A stretch of DNA of 64,000 nt from Listeria welshimeri serovar 6b str. SLCC5334 (GCF_000060285.1 NC_008555.1:310001-374000), one strand, 5' to 3'; shown: positions 20,136 to 29,381, numbered from the stretch's first letter. A program made the numbers and translations. Notes: generated from the sequence alone by a model not told the origin.

Positions 20136-20900
20136 ATGTTTCCATTTGAAAGACAAAACAAAATAATTCATCTACTAGACCAAAATAGCAAAATAACTGT
20201 ACCAGAATTAAGTCGTATCTTGGATGTCTCGATTAGCACCATCCGAAATGATTTATCTTCATTAGAAGAGAGCGGGATGATTAAAAAAGTACACGGGGGT
20301 GCGGTACTTTTAAAAAGCGAAGAAAAATTTACTAATTTTAATGATCGGATTATCCGCAATATTGAAGAAAAAGAAATGATTGCAAAAGAAGCAGCGACTT
20401 TGGTTAAAAACAATCAAACAATTATCCTTGATGCCAGTTCAACAGCCCTTGCACTCGCAAAAGAATTACATGGTTTTTCTAAACTGACTGTCATTACGAG
20501 TGGCCTTTATACAGCGATTGAACTAAAGGACAATCCGAATATTAGCGTAATTTTAACTGGAGGGATTGTAACGACGAATTCTTTTACCCTTGAAGGGATT
20601 CTTGGCGCTAATTTAATTGAAAATATTCATGCGGACTTATGTTTTATGTCAGCAAAAGGTTTCACTATGGAAGAAGGCTTAACGGATTTCAACATTTATG
20701 AAACAGAACTAAAAAGACTTCTTGCCAAACGAACTAATAAACTGATTGCACTCCTAGACCATACAAAAATGGGCGTAATCTCCACTGCAAGTATCACCGC
20801 AGCAGAAAATATCGATTTACTCATTACCGACAGTAAAATAAATAGAAGTTTATATAAAAAATTCCAAGATGCGGGACTTCCGGTCAAAATTGCAGAATAA
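20136..20900 (+). CDS. golR: DeoR-family repressor of the gol operon
   Basis: This 254-residue regulator has an N-terminal DeoR winged helix (ITVPELSRILDVSISTIRNDLSSLEESG, then IKKVHGGAVLL) and a C-terminal sugar-phosphate-sensing domain (IILDASSTALALAKEL, LTGGIVTTNSFTLEG, CFMSAKGF). It is transcribed away from dhaM across a shared 182-base promoter region, so it probably represses the gol operon and responds to a phosphorylated triose or sugar intermediate. The name follows the L. innocua gol locus from memory. Confidence 0.9.
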   Translation: MFPFERQNKIIHLLDQNSKITVPELSRILDVSISTIRNDLSSLEESGMIKKVHGGAVLLKSEEKFTNFNDRIIRNIEEKEMIAKEAATLVKNNQTIILDASSTALALAKELHGFSKLTVITSGLYTAIELKDNPNISVILTGGIVTTNSFTLEGILGANLIENIHADLCFMSAKGFTMEEGLTDFNIYETELKRLLAKRTNKLIALLDHTKMGVISTASITAAENIDLLITDSKINRSLYKKFQDAGLPVKIAE

Positions 20901-20910
20901 AATAGAAAAT

Positions 20911-20950
20911 AAACTCTTTGGGCGCTCGCTGCTTCAAAGAGTTTTTTTAT
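20911..20950 (+). terminator. Intrinsic terminator after golR
   Basis: AAACTCTTTG (20911-20920) and CAAAGAGTTT (20935-20944) form a 10-bp stem followed by a T run. Confidence 0.85.
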
Positions 20951-21265
20951 TCGCAGTTTTAAGTGAAAAATGCTAATTTAGTTTGTTCTATATGAATTAA
21001 AAACATATTTATATTTGATTTGTAAGGAATAAACTCCTGTATTTTTCGAGATTTACCAAGTTTGTTCACAAAAAAGACGAAAATAATGTCGTTTATTGCA
21101 CTAGAAAATAAATTTGTGAACCTTTACATTGTTGATATAAAAGCGGTTTGTTTGCTTAGAAAGTTATATTTTAGGGAGGGTTATTATAGCCCAATACACC
21201 GTTTATTTGTGTGTTAGTATAACTTATGTAAGATAAACATGAATCAAAAAGAAAGGAGACTTCGT
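20951..21265 (+). other. Long 5' region of the LRR surface protein gene
   Basis: About 315 bases without a convincing ORF. A GAACCTTTACATTGTTGATATAAAAG segment near 21118-21143 resembles a promoter (TTTACA, then TATAAA-like after about 17 bases), which would leave a long untranslated leader before GTG 21266. No PrfA-box palindrome (TTAACAnnTGTTAA) was found. Confidence 0.4.
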
Positions 21266-23308
21266 GTGAAACAACCTCAAAAATTATTTAAATACTTATT
21301 TATAATAATGATAATGGGAATTAGTTTATGGATTGGATTAGGGCCAGAAATGGAAGTTCATGCAGCTACTCTTAACGAAAGTACTCCCATCAATCAACTT
21401 TTCCCTGATCCGGTTTTAGCAGAAAAAATACGATCAACAACAGCCAAGCCAAGTGTAGGTAGTACGGTTACGCAAAGTGACTTAAACAAAGTAACTTATG
21501 TAAATATCCAAGGTTATGGGAAAGAACCTATTAAGTCAATTGAAGGAATGCAGTATTTAAATGAACTGAGCTATTTAAGTTTAGATGGGAATCAGGTGAG
21601 CGATTTAACTCCTCTGGCTAACGCAACTAAGTTAACCTATTTAACATTATCAGATAATAATGTTAGTGATGTTAGCAGCTTGAAAAATTTAAGTAAAGTA
21701 TATTTGATTGGTTTAAAAAATAACCAAGTAGAAGATATTAGTTCACTTTCAAATTTAACAGCTTTAAAATACCTTTATTTAAATGGTAATAAATTGAGTG
21801 ATTTAAGTGCTATTGCCAACCTAACAACTTTAGATATACTAGAAGTGAAAAATCAACAAGTAACAAAACAATCAGTAGCATTCCAGAATAATCTAGTTTT
21901 ACCAAACACTATTAAAGATACCAAAGGAGCTTCCATTGCGCCTACCAATATTAGTAATAACGGTACTTACAGCAATAACAGCTTGAATTGGTCTTTACCA
22001 GAGTTAACAAATGAAGTAACTTATAGTTTTAGTCAAACTGTGACAGCTGGAAGTAAAATATCGACTGAATTTAGTGGAACAGTGACTCAACCTATTCACG
22101 AAACTATATATCACACAGCAATATTCGATGTGGATGGTGTACAAATAAATGATACAAAAGAAATTAGTACATTAATAGAAGAACCGCCCACTCCAACAAA
22201 AGAAGGTTATACTTTTATAGGTTGGTTTGATGAAGAAGGAAACGAATGGGATTTTTCAACAGACAAAATGCCTGAAAAAGATTTAACTTTATATGCTCGT
22301 TTCGATAAAGATACAAGTGAAGTGGTGGTTCCAGAAGAAGGAACCGAAACTCCGGCAGAAGAAGTGGAAGTACCAGAAGAAGGAACCGAAACTCCGGCAG
22401 AAGAAGTGGAAGTACCAGAAGAAGATACGGAAACTCCGGCAGAAGAAGTAGAGGTACCAGAAGAAGAAACCGAAACTCCGGCAGAAGAAGTAGAGGTACC
22501 AGAAGAAGAAACCGAAACTCCGGCAGAAGAAGTGGAAGTACCAGAAGAAGAAACCGAAACTCCGGCAGAAGAAGTGGAAGTACCAGAAGAAGGAACCGAA
22601 ACTCCGGCAGAAGAAGTGGAAGTACCAGAAGAAGGAACCGAAACTCCGGCAGAAGAAGTGGAAGTACCAGAAGAAGGAACCGAAACTCCGGCAGAAGAAG
22701 TAGAAGTGCCAGAAGAAGATACAGAAACCCCTGCAGAAGAAGTGGAAGTACCAGAAGAAGATACGGAAACTCCATCTGAAGAAGTGGAAGTACCAGAAGA
22801 AGAAACCGAAACTCCGGCAGAAGAAGTAGAGGTACCAGAAGAAGAAATCGAAACTCCAGCCGAAGAAGTAGAAGTGCCAGAAGAAGAAACCGAAACTCCA
22901 GCCGAAGAAGTAGAAGTACCAGAAAAAGACACGGAAACTCCAACTAAGAAAATGGTAGCTTCCAAACAAGTACAGGAAATATCTGCTGAATCAACGACCC
23001 TCATAAAAAATCCTGAAATATTAGAAACGATTTCAAGTGATGTTGTCGAAGAACCAATTGAAAATAATAAAAAAGCAGTTAAATCTATTAATTTAAATGC
23101 TGATTCAAGCAAATCACAAGAAAATACTAAAGATGACAGTGATTATGAGGAAGTAAAAAGTAATAAAATCGCAGAGAATAAAAAAGTATCGACACAAACA
23201 AGTTCATTTTTACCTATTATAGGCGATAGTCAAAATTTCTGGTTTTCTTTAATGGGAATGATAATTATGGCTCTATCACTAGTATTTGGTAGAAAAAAAC
23301 GTCTTTAA
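21266..23308 (+). CDS. LRR (internalin-like) cell-surface protein with acidic repeats and atypical sorting signal
   Basis: This 680-residue secreted protein has a signal peptide (to about residue 37, ending VHA-AT). Four to six internalin-type leucine-rich repeats follow (about 80-200, units like LTYLTLSDNNVSDVSSLKN), then an Ig-like region and a Listeria-Bacteroides repeat (about 282-345, GYTFIGWFDEEGNEWDF). Residues 355-564 are fifteen 14-residue acidic repeats. The tail is an LPxTG-like LPIIG at 649-653, then a hydrophobic helix and GRKKRL. The T of LPxTG is replaced by I, so sortase anchoring is doubtful. GTG 21266 is chosen because AAAGGAG lies seven bases upstream. It is probably an adhesin; the ligand is unknown. 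Confidence 0.9.
   Translation: MKQPQKLFKYLFIIMIMGISLWIGLGPEMEVHAATLNESTPINQLFPDPVLAEKIRSTTAKPSVGSTVTQSDLNKVTYVNIQGYGKEPIKSIEGMQYLNELSYLSLDGNQVSDLTPLANATKLTYLTLSDNNVSDVSSLKNLSKVYLIGLKNNQVEDISSLSNLTALKYLYLNGNKLSDLSAIANLTTLDILEVKNQQVTKQSVAFQNNLVLPNTIKDTKGASIAPTNISNNGTYSNNSLNWSLPELTNEVTYSFSQTVTAGSKISTEFSGTVTQPIHETIYHTAIFDVDGVQINDTKEISTLIEEPPTPTKEGYTFIGWFDEEGNEWDFSTDKMPEKDLTLYARFDKDTSEVVVPEEGTETPAEEVEVPEEGTETPAEEVEVPEEDTETPAEEVEVPEEETETPAEEVEVPEEETETPAEEVEVPEEETETPAEEVEVPEEGTETPAEEVEVPEEGTETPAEEVEVPEEGTETPAEEVEVPEEDTETPAEEVEVPEEDTETPSEEVEVPEEETETPAEEVEVPEEEIETPAEEVEVPEEETETPAEEVEVPEKDTETPTKKMVASKQVQEISAESTTLIKNPEILETISSDVVEEPIENNKKAVKSINLNADSSKSQENTKDDSDYEEVKSNKIAENKKVSTQTSSFLPIIGDSQNFWFSLMGMIIMALSLVFGRKKRL
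22328..22957 (+). repeat. Fifteen tandem 42-bp repeats encoding VPEExTETPAEEVE
   Basis: Each unit is exactly 42 bases (14 codons), starting at GTT/GTA-CCA-GAA. Position 5 alternates between G, D and E, and the last two or three units are more diverged (PSEE, EIETP, KDTETPTKK). Near-identity of internal units indicates recent expansion. Because the unit has a multiple of three bases and lacks stops in other frames, long spurious frames exist on the minus strand here. Confidence 0.97.
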
Positions 23309-23322
23309 GAAAAGATAATGGC

Positions 23323-23412
23323 AAGAACAGTCTAATATAGTCATACTTAAAAGTTGGAATAAAAAGCTTACTTTTAAGTGATACTATATAGAGAGTCTGT
23401 TCTTTTTTTTGT
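23323..23412 (+). terminator. Long imperfect hairpin terminator
   Basis: AAGAACAG...ATATAGT...ACTTAAAAGT (23323-23354) pairs with ACTTTTAAGT...ACTATAT...CTGTTCTT (to 23404), forming an interrupted stem of about 30 bp before a T run. It ends the LRR protein transcript. Confidence 0.75.
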
Positions 23413-23509
23413 TTAAAAAAAGGATAATTTGATTTTCTAGTCCTAATAAAAGACGTTGAATCAATAAAATGCTATAATTTACTCATACTACTGAAGGGAA
23501 TGTGATTTT

Positions 23510-24865
23510 ATGAAGAAATTACCTACAACAGAAAAAATAGTTGAAATTAGAAAAGAAGCAAAACGTAGTAAAGCGATTGAAGCGTATAAGTTTTTCTATC
23601 CAACAGTTTCAATGATTTCAAATTTTGAAGCACTCGAAAGTTTAGGTGCACATGCAAATAAAGGTTTTCTAATTCAATTAACAACACCAGATATCAATGC
23701 CCTTACTCAAAATTCAGATACACCATACGGCTTAGGATATGGAGATGTAACTGAGGGACCTGTAGTTTTAGAATTAGTTCCAGGACCAATCATGGGAGTA
23801 ATAGATGATGCTAACTTTAAATATGTTACGGATATTGGATTAACCGGTGAAGAACAAGGTAAAGGTGCTAAATATTTATTTGTATCACCAGATTATACAG
23901 GCGAAGTGCCAGAAGGTTATATCGTTCGCAGACTTGCCAGCAATCGCTTCTTGATTTGTTTACGTGCAGTAGTCAAAGGAACAGGTACAAAAGAAGCATT
24001 TGATTTATTAAAAAAGGTAAAAATTTATCCACTAAAAGAAAAAAATGCGCCGGAAGCAAATACATTCCAAGATTTTTCTCATAAAAAAGCAGCTGCAACC
24101 CCTTACTTTGTAGATGGGAAATTTTCTTATTGGGAAGAATTGAAAAAAGCCCTAGATTTAGATGCTCTTGATAAAGAATATTATCAAATGTATGGCTTAT
24201 TGGCAGAATTAGGTATTGAAAAAGAGAAAGCTTTCGAACCAAATGATGAACTAAAACAATTATTAACAGAAGCAGCAGTTGCAGCGGATGAACAAATGAC
24301 CATTAACGCATTTGCAAGTGATGTTCCAGAAAGAATTGTCTGGGATGGTAAAAAATGGGAATGGGTTGTTTATGGTGGTGACAGTGGTTACTATTTAGAA
24401 AACCATTTATCACTTGCTGTACGTGAACGCTGGTTTTATCAAGCAACATTGGAAACTCCGAAAATGTTTATGCGCCGTGAAGGTAGCGGTTCAATCTATT
24501 GGTTAGGTATTCGAGATAAAGACGGTAATTTCTTAGACGGAGAAAAATCATATACACTAAAAGTACCAACTCCAGTACCTGCAAATCTTTATTGGTCCGT
24601 TACAGGATATGATCTTGATACTCGTTCTGAAATTGTTTGCGATGGAAAAATACCTGTAATAAGTTCACTGAAACAAGATTTTGAACCAGATGCAGATGGA
24701 AATGTTACGCTATACTTTGGTCCGAATGCGCCAAAAGATTCTTCACTACCTTGGATTCAAACTGTTCCAGGACATGATTGGTTCGTTTATTTCCGGATTT
24801 ATGGCCCATCAAAAGCAGCCTTTGACGGAAACTGGCAGTTAGCAGATTTTGAAAGAATAGATTAA
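23510..24865 (+). CDS. DUF1254/DUF1214 domain protein
   Basis: This 451-residue protein has an N-terminal DUF1254-like part (KAIEAYKFFYPTVSMISNFEALE, QNSDTPYGLGYGDVTEGPVVLELV) and a C-terminal DUF1214-like part (GSGSIYWLGIRDKDGNFLDGEKSYTLKVP, WSVTGYDLDTRSEI, WFVYFRIYGP). Such proteins are widespread and uncharacterised and are often periplasmic in Gram-negatives. This one has no signal peptide, so it should be cytosolic. It is monocistronic, with a TATAAT-like -10 near 23472. Confidence 0.8.
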   Translation: MKKLPTTEKIVEIRKEAKRSKAIEAYKFFYPTVSMISNFEALESLGAHANKGFLIQLTTPDINALTQNSDTPYGLGYGDVTEGPVVLELVPGPIMGVIDDANFKYVTDIGLTGEEQGKGAKYLFVSPDYTGEVPEGYIVRRLASNRFLICLRAVVKGTGTKEAFDLLKKVKIYPLKEKNAPEANTFQDFSHKKAAATPYFVDGKFSYWEELKKALDLDALDKEYYQMYGLLAELGIEKEKAFEPNDELKQLLTEAAVAADEQMTINAFASDVPERIVWDGKKWEWVVYGGDSGYYLENHLSLAVRERWFYQATLETPKMFMRREGSGSIYWLGIRDKDGNFLDGEKSYTLKVPTPVPANLYWSVTGYDLDTRSEIVCDGKIPVISSLKQDFEPDADGNVTLYFGPNAPKDSSLPWIQTVPGHDWFVYFRIYGPSKAAFDGNWQLADFERID

Positions 24866-24880
24866 ATGAATAAAAAAACA

Positions 24881-24912
24881 AGCCGTCTATGTTGATAGAT
24901 GGCTTATTTTTT
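24881..24912. terminator. Bidirectional terminator
   Basis: AGCCGTCTAT (24881-24890) pairs with ATAGATGGCT (24895-24904), with A and T tracts on either side, between two convergent genes. Confidence 0.85.
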
Positions 24913-24915
24913 TGC

Positions 24916-26442
24916 TTATTTTTTTAATTCCCGTTCCATTTGCAAACGTTGGACTTTCATTGTTGCGGTACGAGGAATTTCATCATATTTCATCACAATG
25001 GGTTCGTTCATATGTGGTAAATCAGACACAGCTTTCCACCAGGCATCCCAGTTCATTTCCTCGTCGTTATGCACTGCGATAATTGGTTGGGGGCTGCCGT
25101 TCTTGCCTCGAATAATCACTACCTCATCTAAAAAGGTAAGCGTATCGAGCAATTTATCTTCAATAGCAAGAGTACTATCAATTGTTGCTACTAAATCAAC
25201 TTGCCGATCTTGTAAAAATAAACGCCCTTGTTCGTCTTTCATTCCATAGTCACCACTATCCCACCATGGCCCATAAACATTTTCCTCAAAACGAGCATCT
25301 TCTTTGTAATAAGTAAGGGCGCGACCTTTTGAAAGCATCTGAATATTACCGCTAACTCCAGGTGCGACAGGATTTCCTTCTTGATCAACAATGCGAACTT
25401 CCGTTAAACCAGGGACACCGATTCCCATATCCCGAGCGTTTAAAGTTTTAATTGATTGTAAAGTATGACCGCGTAAAATCATTGGACCGCATTCACTTTG
25501 GCCATAAATTTGTAAGAAAAGTGGTTTCTTATATTCAGAAGTACGAAGGAAAACGGCCATTGTTTCTTTATTTATTGCATCAAAAGTAGAATGATAAAAT
25601 CTGATGCTTTGGAAGACTTCTGGCTTGTCGCGAGCAAGTGATGCCCATTGAACAAAATGATTTGGATGCGTTTCAAGCACATAAGGTTTATATTCACGTA
25701 ATACCTTTTCAATATTCGTTTTGGATGGATTGGCAATTGGCAGTAGTGGGAAACCAAGTGACATTAAAGAAGATACACCAATATTAAAACGAGAATGAAC
25801 AGGAGAGATATGGAAAGCAACAAGACCTCTTGGCTTGATAAAATTCAGAATACGTCTTTGATATTTTGTTCTCCAGCCCATCGAATTAGCAGAGTGCGCA
25901 ATTAATTTTGGCACACCTGTTGTTCCGGAAGTGTGTGTCATGTATGCAATCATGTCTTTAGGGAGCTCTTCTTGCGCGCATGTATAGCCGCTAAGAGGAG
26001 CTTTGAATAATTGTTCAGCATTGATCAATCTGTCGTCTGGTAAATTGTTTAATTGATGACTTTTGTCATAAGTTTCTGAATCAAAAAGTAACCAAGGTTG
26101 GTCAAGACGATTAACGAAAATATCAATTGTGGATGCAGGCAGGTGAGGCGAGACCATAATTGGCACAGCTCCAATGTATGAAATTGCAACTGCTAAAATA
26201 TAGGAATCAAATTTGGCAGATTTATAAACAATTACTTTTTCTTCTTTGCGTACACCGAATTTATGTAGATGAGCTGCTTTGTTGATTATAGCTTCTTCGC
26301 ATTTTTTGTATGTTGTATGTAAACCTAGTTCGGGAAAAGTAACAAGCTCTTCGTCGAAATAAATAGGCATTTCTGGATAGCGTTCTGCAGATTTTTTAAA
26401 ATTGGTATAGAGATTAAGAGGTTCGTACTTTTTTATTGTCAT
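24916..26442 (-). CDS. AMP-dependent acyl-CoA synthetase/ligase
   Basis: This protein of about 508 residues belongs to the ANL adenylating family, which activates a carboxylate with ATP and usually transfers it to CoA. THTSGTTGVPKLI is the A3 phosphate loop, QIYGQSECGPM the A5 motif, and WWDSGDYGMKDEQGRLF the A7 region. The C-terminal ATMKVQRLQME segment resembles the A10 lysine region. The MTIKKYEPL start is preferred because AAAGGAGC lies at proper distance. It corresponds in position to lmo0354 as I remember it. The substrate is not determinable. Confidence 0.87.
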   Translation of the reverse strand: MTIKKYEPLNLYTNFKKSAERYPEMPIYFDEELVTFPELGLHTTYKKCEEAIINKAAHLHKFGVRKEEKVIVYKSAKFDSYILAVAISYIGAVPIMVSPHLPASTIDIFVNRLDQPWLLFDSETYDKSHQLNNLPDDRLINAEQLFKAPLSGYTCAQEELPKDMIAYMTHTSGTTGVPKLIAHSANSMGWRTKYQRRILNFIKPRGLVAFHISPVHSRFNIGVSSLMSLGFPLLPIANPSKTNIEKVLREYKPYVLETHPNHFVQWASLARDKPEVFQSIRFYHSTFDAINKETMAVFLRTSEYKKPLFLQIYGQSECGPMILRGHTLQSIKTLNARDMGIGVPGLTEVRIVDQEGNPVAPGVSGNIQMLSKGRALTYYKEDARFEENVYGPWWDSGDYGMKDEQGRLFLQDRQVDLVATIDSTLAIEDKLLDTLTFLDEVVIIRGKNGSPQPIIAVHNDEEMNWDAWWKAVSDLPHMNEPIVMKYDEIPRTATMKVQRLQMERELKK

Positions 26443-26679
26443 ATGGCGAGGCTCCTTTAACATTTGATGTTGTTATTATAGCACTTTGTCGAAATATTGA
26501 GGAGGGGCGTATCAAAATATTTACCGCAATTTAAAGAAGTCAGTAAATTGGTTCTTTTCTTTCTTTGAGAAATGCTTCAGACGCCCTATAAAGATACCGG
26601 AATTAGTGCTATAATATGTTAATATAATCACAAACTTTTGGCTGGAAGAAAAAATTTCAAAAAAAGTGGAGGTACACAA

Positions 26680-28206
26680 ATGAAAAAAAGGTTAGCTACA
26701 ATGTTCATCATGCTACTATCACTTGTATTAATTTTTGCGGGCTGTGGAAGTAATGACACAAGTAAAAGTGATGCAGCGAAAACAAAAGACAAAGAAAAAG
26801 ACAAAACAGAAGTAACATCAGGAGCGTCAAAAACAAGCTACACAGATCCATCTAAATTAAAAGATACATATGATATCGTTATTATCGGTGCAGGTGGCGC
26901 GGGAATGTCAGCAGCATTAGAAGCAAAAGCGAAAGGATTGAACCCAGTAATACTTGAAAAAATGCCGCTAGCAGGTGGAAACACGATGAAAGCATCTTCG
27001 GGTATGAACGCATCAGAAACTAAATTCCAAAAAGAACAAGGAATTAATGATAGCAATGACAAGTTTTATGAAGAAACATTAAAAGGTGGTCACGGAACAA
27101 ACGATAAAGAAATGCTTCGTTTCTTCGTAGACAATTCCGCAAGCGCAATTGACTGGTTGGATTCGATGGATATTAAATTAAACAACCTAACTATTACAGG
27201 CGGAATGAGTGAAAAACGTACACATCGTCCTGAAGATGGCTCAGCAGTCGGTAAATACTTAGTAGACGGTTTACTAAAAAATGTACAAGAAGAAAAAATA
27301 CCAGTATTCGTTAATGCAGATGTAAAAGAAATTACCCAAAAAGACGGAAAAGTAACAGGTGTTAAAGTAAAATTAAACAACAAAGATGAAAAAACAATTA
27401 GTTCAGATGCTGTAGTTGTAACAACTGGCGGCTACGGAGCTAATAAAGATATGATTGAAAAAGAACGTCCAGATTTAAAAGGATATGTAACAACCAACCA
27501 AGAAGGAAGTACTGGTGACGGTATTAAAATGATCGAAAAACTTGGTGGAACAACTGTCGATATGGACCAAATACAAGTGCACCCAACTGTTCAACAAGAG
27601 AAATCTTACCTTATTGGTGAAGCTGTCCGAGGCGAAGGTGCAATTTTAGTTTCTCAAGATGGTAAACGTTTTGGAAATGAATTAGACACGCGAGATAACG
27701 TTACGGCTTCCATCAACAAATTACCAGAAAAATCCGCATACCTAGTTTTTGATGCAGGTGTAAAAGATCGTGTCAAAGCTATCGCGCAATATGACGAAAT
27801 GGGCTTTGTGGAAGAAGGCAAAACTATTGATGAATTAGCTAGCAAAATCAATGTTCCAAAAGAAGAACTAACGAAAACAATAGATACTTGGAATACAAGC
27901 GTGAAAAACAAAAAAGATGAAGCATATGGTAGAACAACAGCCATGGATAATGATTTATCTAAAGCGCCATATTACGCAATCAAAATTGGTCCAGGAATTC
28001 ATTACACAATGGGCGGCGTAAAAATCAATACAAATACAGAAGTCTTGGATAAGGACGGAAAACCAATCACAGGCCTATTTGCTGCGGGAGAAGTAACTGG
28101 TGGCTTGCACGGGGAAAATCGTATTGGTGGGAACTCTGTCGCTGAAATCATTATTTTCGGACGTCAAGCTGGCGATAAATCAGCTGAATTTGTAAAAGCG
28201 CAATAA
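26680..28206 (+). CDS. frdA: Fumarate reductase flavoprotein, surface lipoprotein
   Basis: This 508-residue lipoprotein has a signal peptide with a LIFAGC lipobox, then a charged linker and a FAD domain beginning YDIVIIGAGGAGMSAALEA. GGNTMKASSGMNA, GEAVRGEGAILVSQDGKRF, GPGIHYTMGGVKI and GLHGENRIGGNSVAE match the flavocytochrome c/fumarate reductase family and its active-site His/Arg regions. There is no haem domain and no obvious FMN-binding domain. The L. monocytogenes counterpart (Lmo0355) is linked to extracellular electron transfer to fumarate. ATG 26680 follows GTGGAGG; an upstream in-frame extension lacks a signal peptide. Confidence 0.92.
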   Translation: MKKRLATMFIMLLSLVLIFAGCGSNDTSKSDAAKTKDKEKDKTEVTSGASKTSYTDPSKLKDTYDIVIIGAGGAGMSAALEAKAKGLNPVILEKMPLAGGNTMKASSGMNASETKFQKEQGINDSNDKFYEETLKGGHGTNDKEMLRFFVDNSASAIDWLDSMDIKLNNLTITGGMSEKRTHRPEDGSAVGKYLVDGLLKNVQEEKIPVFVNADVKEITQKDGKVTGVKVKLNNKDEKTISSDAVVVTTGGYGANKDMIEKERPDLKGYVTTNQEGSTGDGIKMIEKLGGTTVDMDQIQVHPTVQQEKSYLIGEAVRGEGAILVSQDGKRFGNELDTRDNVTASINKLPEKSAYLVFDAGVKDRVKAIAQYDEMGFVEEGKTIDELASKINVPKEELTKTIDTWNTSVKNKKDEAYGRTTAMDNDLSKAPYYAIKIGPGIHYTMGGVKINTNTEVLDKDGKPITGLFAAGEVTGGLHGENRIGGNSVAEIIIFGRQAGDKSAEFVKAQ

Positions 28207-28240
28207 CACTTTCTTAACCATTAGTAATGTGATTAATAAA

Positions 28241-28284
28241 AACTTGCTAAGACGCTTATGCTAAACGTTTTAGTAAGTTTTTTT
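28241..28284 (+). terminator. Intrinsic terminator after frdA
   Basis: AACTTGCTAAGACG (28241-28254) pairs imperfectly with CGTTTTAGTAAGTT (28266-28279), followed by a T run. Confidence 0.75.
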
Positions 28285-28364
28285 ATTGGCTAAATAGAGC
28301 GCTAGTGTAGTACTATGGGGAAGTACAGCATAGTCTTTGCTAAGTTTATGAAGGAGGAAGTTTA

Positions 28365-29381
28365 ATGTTAAAAATGGGTTTTATTGGAAATGGTAAAAGT
28401 ACGAATAGATATCATTTACCTTTTATTTTAGAGCGAGATAATATCGAAGTGAAGACAATTTATAATCGAAATCCAAAAACTGCTACATGGGATAAAGTGG
28501 AAGGTGTACACTATACGACGGATTTAGATGAACTATTAAAAGACCCAGAAATAAAGTTAATTACAATCTCCACGACACAAAGTTCTCATTTTGAATATGC
28601 AAAAATGGTTTTAGAAAATGGAAAAAATGTGCTCGTTGAAAAACCGTTTATGATGACTTATGATGAAGCTAAAGAAATTTTCGAGCTTGCTAAAGAGCGT
28701 GATTTGCTAGTCCAATGCTACCAAAATCGTCGTTTTGATTCCGATTTCCTCACAGCTCAAAAAGTAATTGAAAGTGGGAAATTAGGAGATTTATTGGAAG
28801 TGGAAATGCATTATGACTATTTCCGTCCAGAAATCCCAGAATCCGTTCATGAATTTAAATTTTATGATAGCTATTTATATGGTCATGGTTGTCACACAAT
28901 TGATCAAGTATTGTCTTACTTCGGAAAACCGGATAATATTCATTATGATGTGCGTCAATTGCTCGGCGAAGGGAGAATGAATGATTACTTCGACCTTGAT
29001 TTGTACTATGGCGTAACAAAAGTCTCTGTAAAATCCAGTTATTTTCGGATAAAGGCTCGTCCAAGCTTTGTCCTATATGGCAAAAAAGGAATGTTTACAA
29101 AAGAAACGAAAGACCGTCAAGAAGAACAATTAAAACTATTTTATATGCCAAACAATAAAAACTTTGGTATTGATTTGCCAGAACACTACGGAACGCTTAC
29201 GTATGTGGATGACGCTGGAGTTTGGCATGAAGAAAAAGTCATCTCTGAAGTGGGCGATTATGGTCGGGTTTATGATGATTTGTATGAAGCAATAATTAAT
29301 GGAAAACCAAAACAAGTTACTGATGAAGAGACATTATTGCAAATGCAAATTTTAGAAAAAGGCGTTGAAGCTTGTAAATAA
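28365..29381 (+). CDS. Gfo/Idh/MocA-family oxidoreductase
   Basis: This 338-residue NAD(P)-dependent dehydrogenase-like protein begins KMGFIGNGKSTNRYHLPFI, a Rossmann loop in place of the usual GxGxxG. It contains NVLVEKPFMMTYDEAKE, the EKP motif with the conserved lysine, and YLYGHGCHTIDQVL with the family histidine. It probably oxidises or reduces a sugar or cyclitol. GGAGGAAG precedes the ATG, and the gene has its own terminator. Confidence 0.9.
   Translation: MLKMGFIGNGKSTNRYHLPFILERDNIEVKTIYNRNPKTATWDKVEGVHYTTDLDELLKDPEIKLITISTTQSSHFEYAKMVLENGKNVLVEKPFMMTYDEAKEIFELAKERDLLVQCYQNRRFDSDFLTAQKVIESGKLGDLLEVEMHYDYFRPEIPESVHEFKFYDSYLYGHGCHTIDQVLSYFGKPDNIHYDVRQLLGEGRMNDYFDLDLYYGVTKVSVKSSYFRIKARPSFVLYGKKGMFTKETKDRQEEQLKLFYMPNNKNFGIDLPEHYGTLTYVDDAGVWHEEKVISEVGDYGRVYDDLYEAIINGKPKQVTDEETLLQMQILEKGVEACK

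Noticed and set aside
21000-21265. PrfA box upstream of the LRR surface protein
   Set aside because: No TTAACAnnTGTTAA-like palindrome was found; the region only offers sigma-A-like hexamers.
22207-23112. Three long overlapping open frames on the minus strand across the acidic repeat region
   Set aside because: They arise because the 42-bp repeat lacks stops in several frames; translations are low-complexity Ser/Thr/Gly or Leu/Phe strings with no start signals, and the plus frame has a signal peptide, LRRs and a sorting-like tail.
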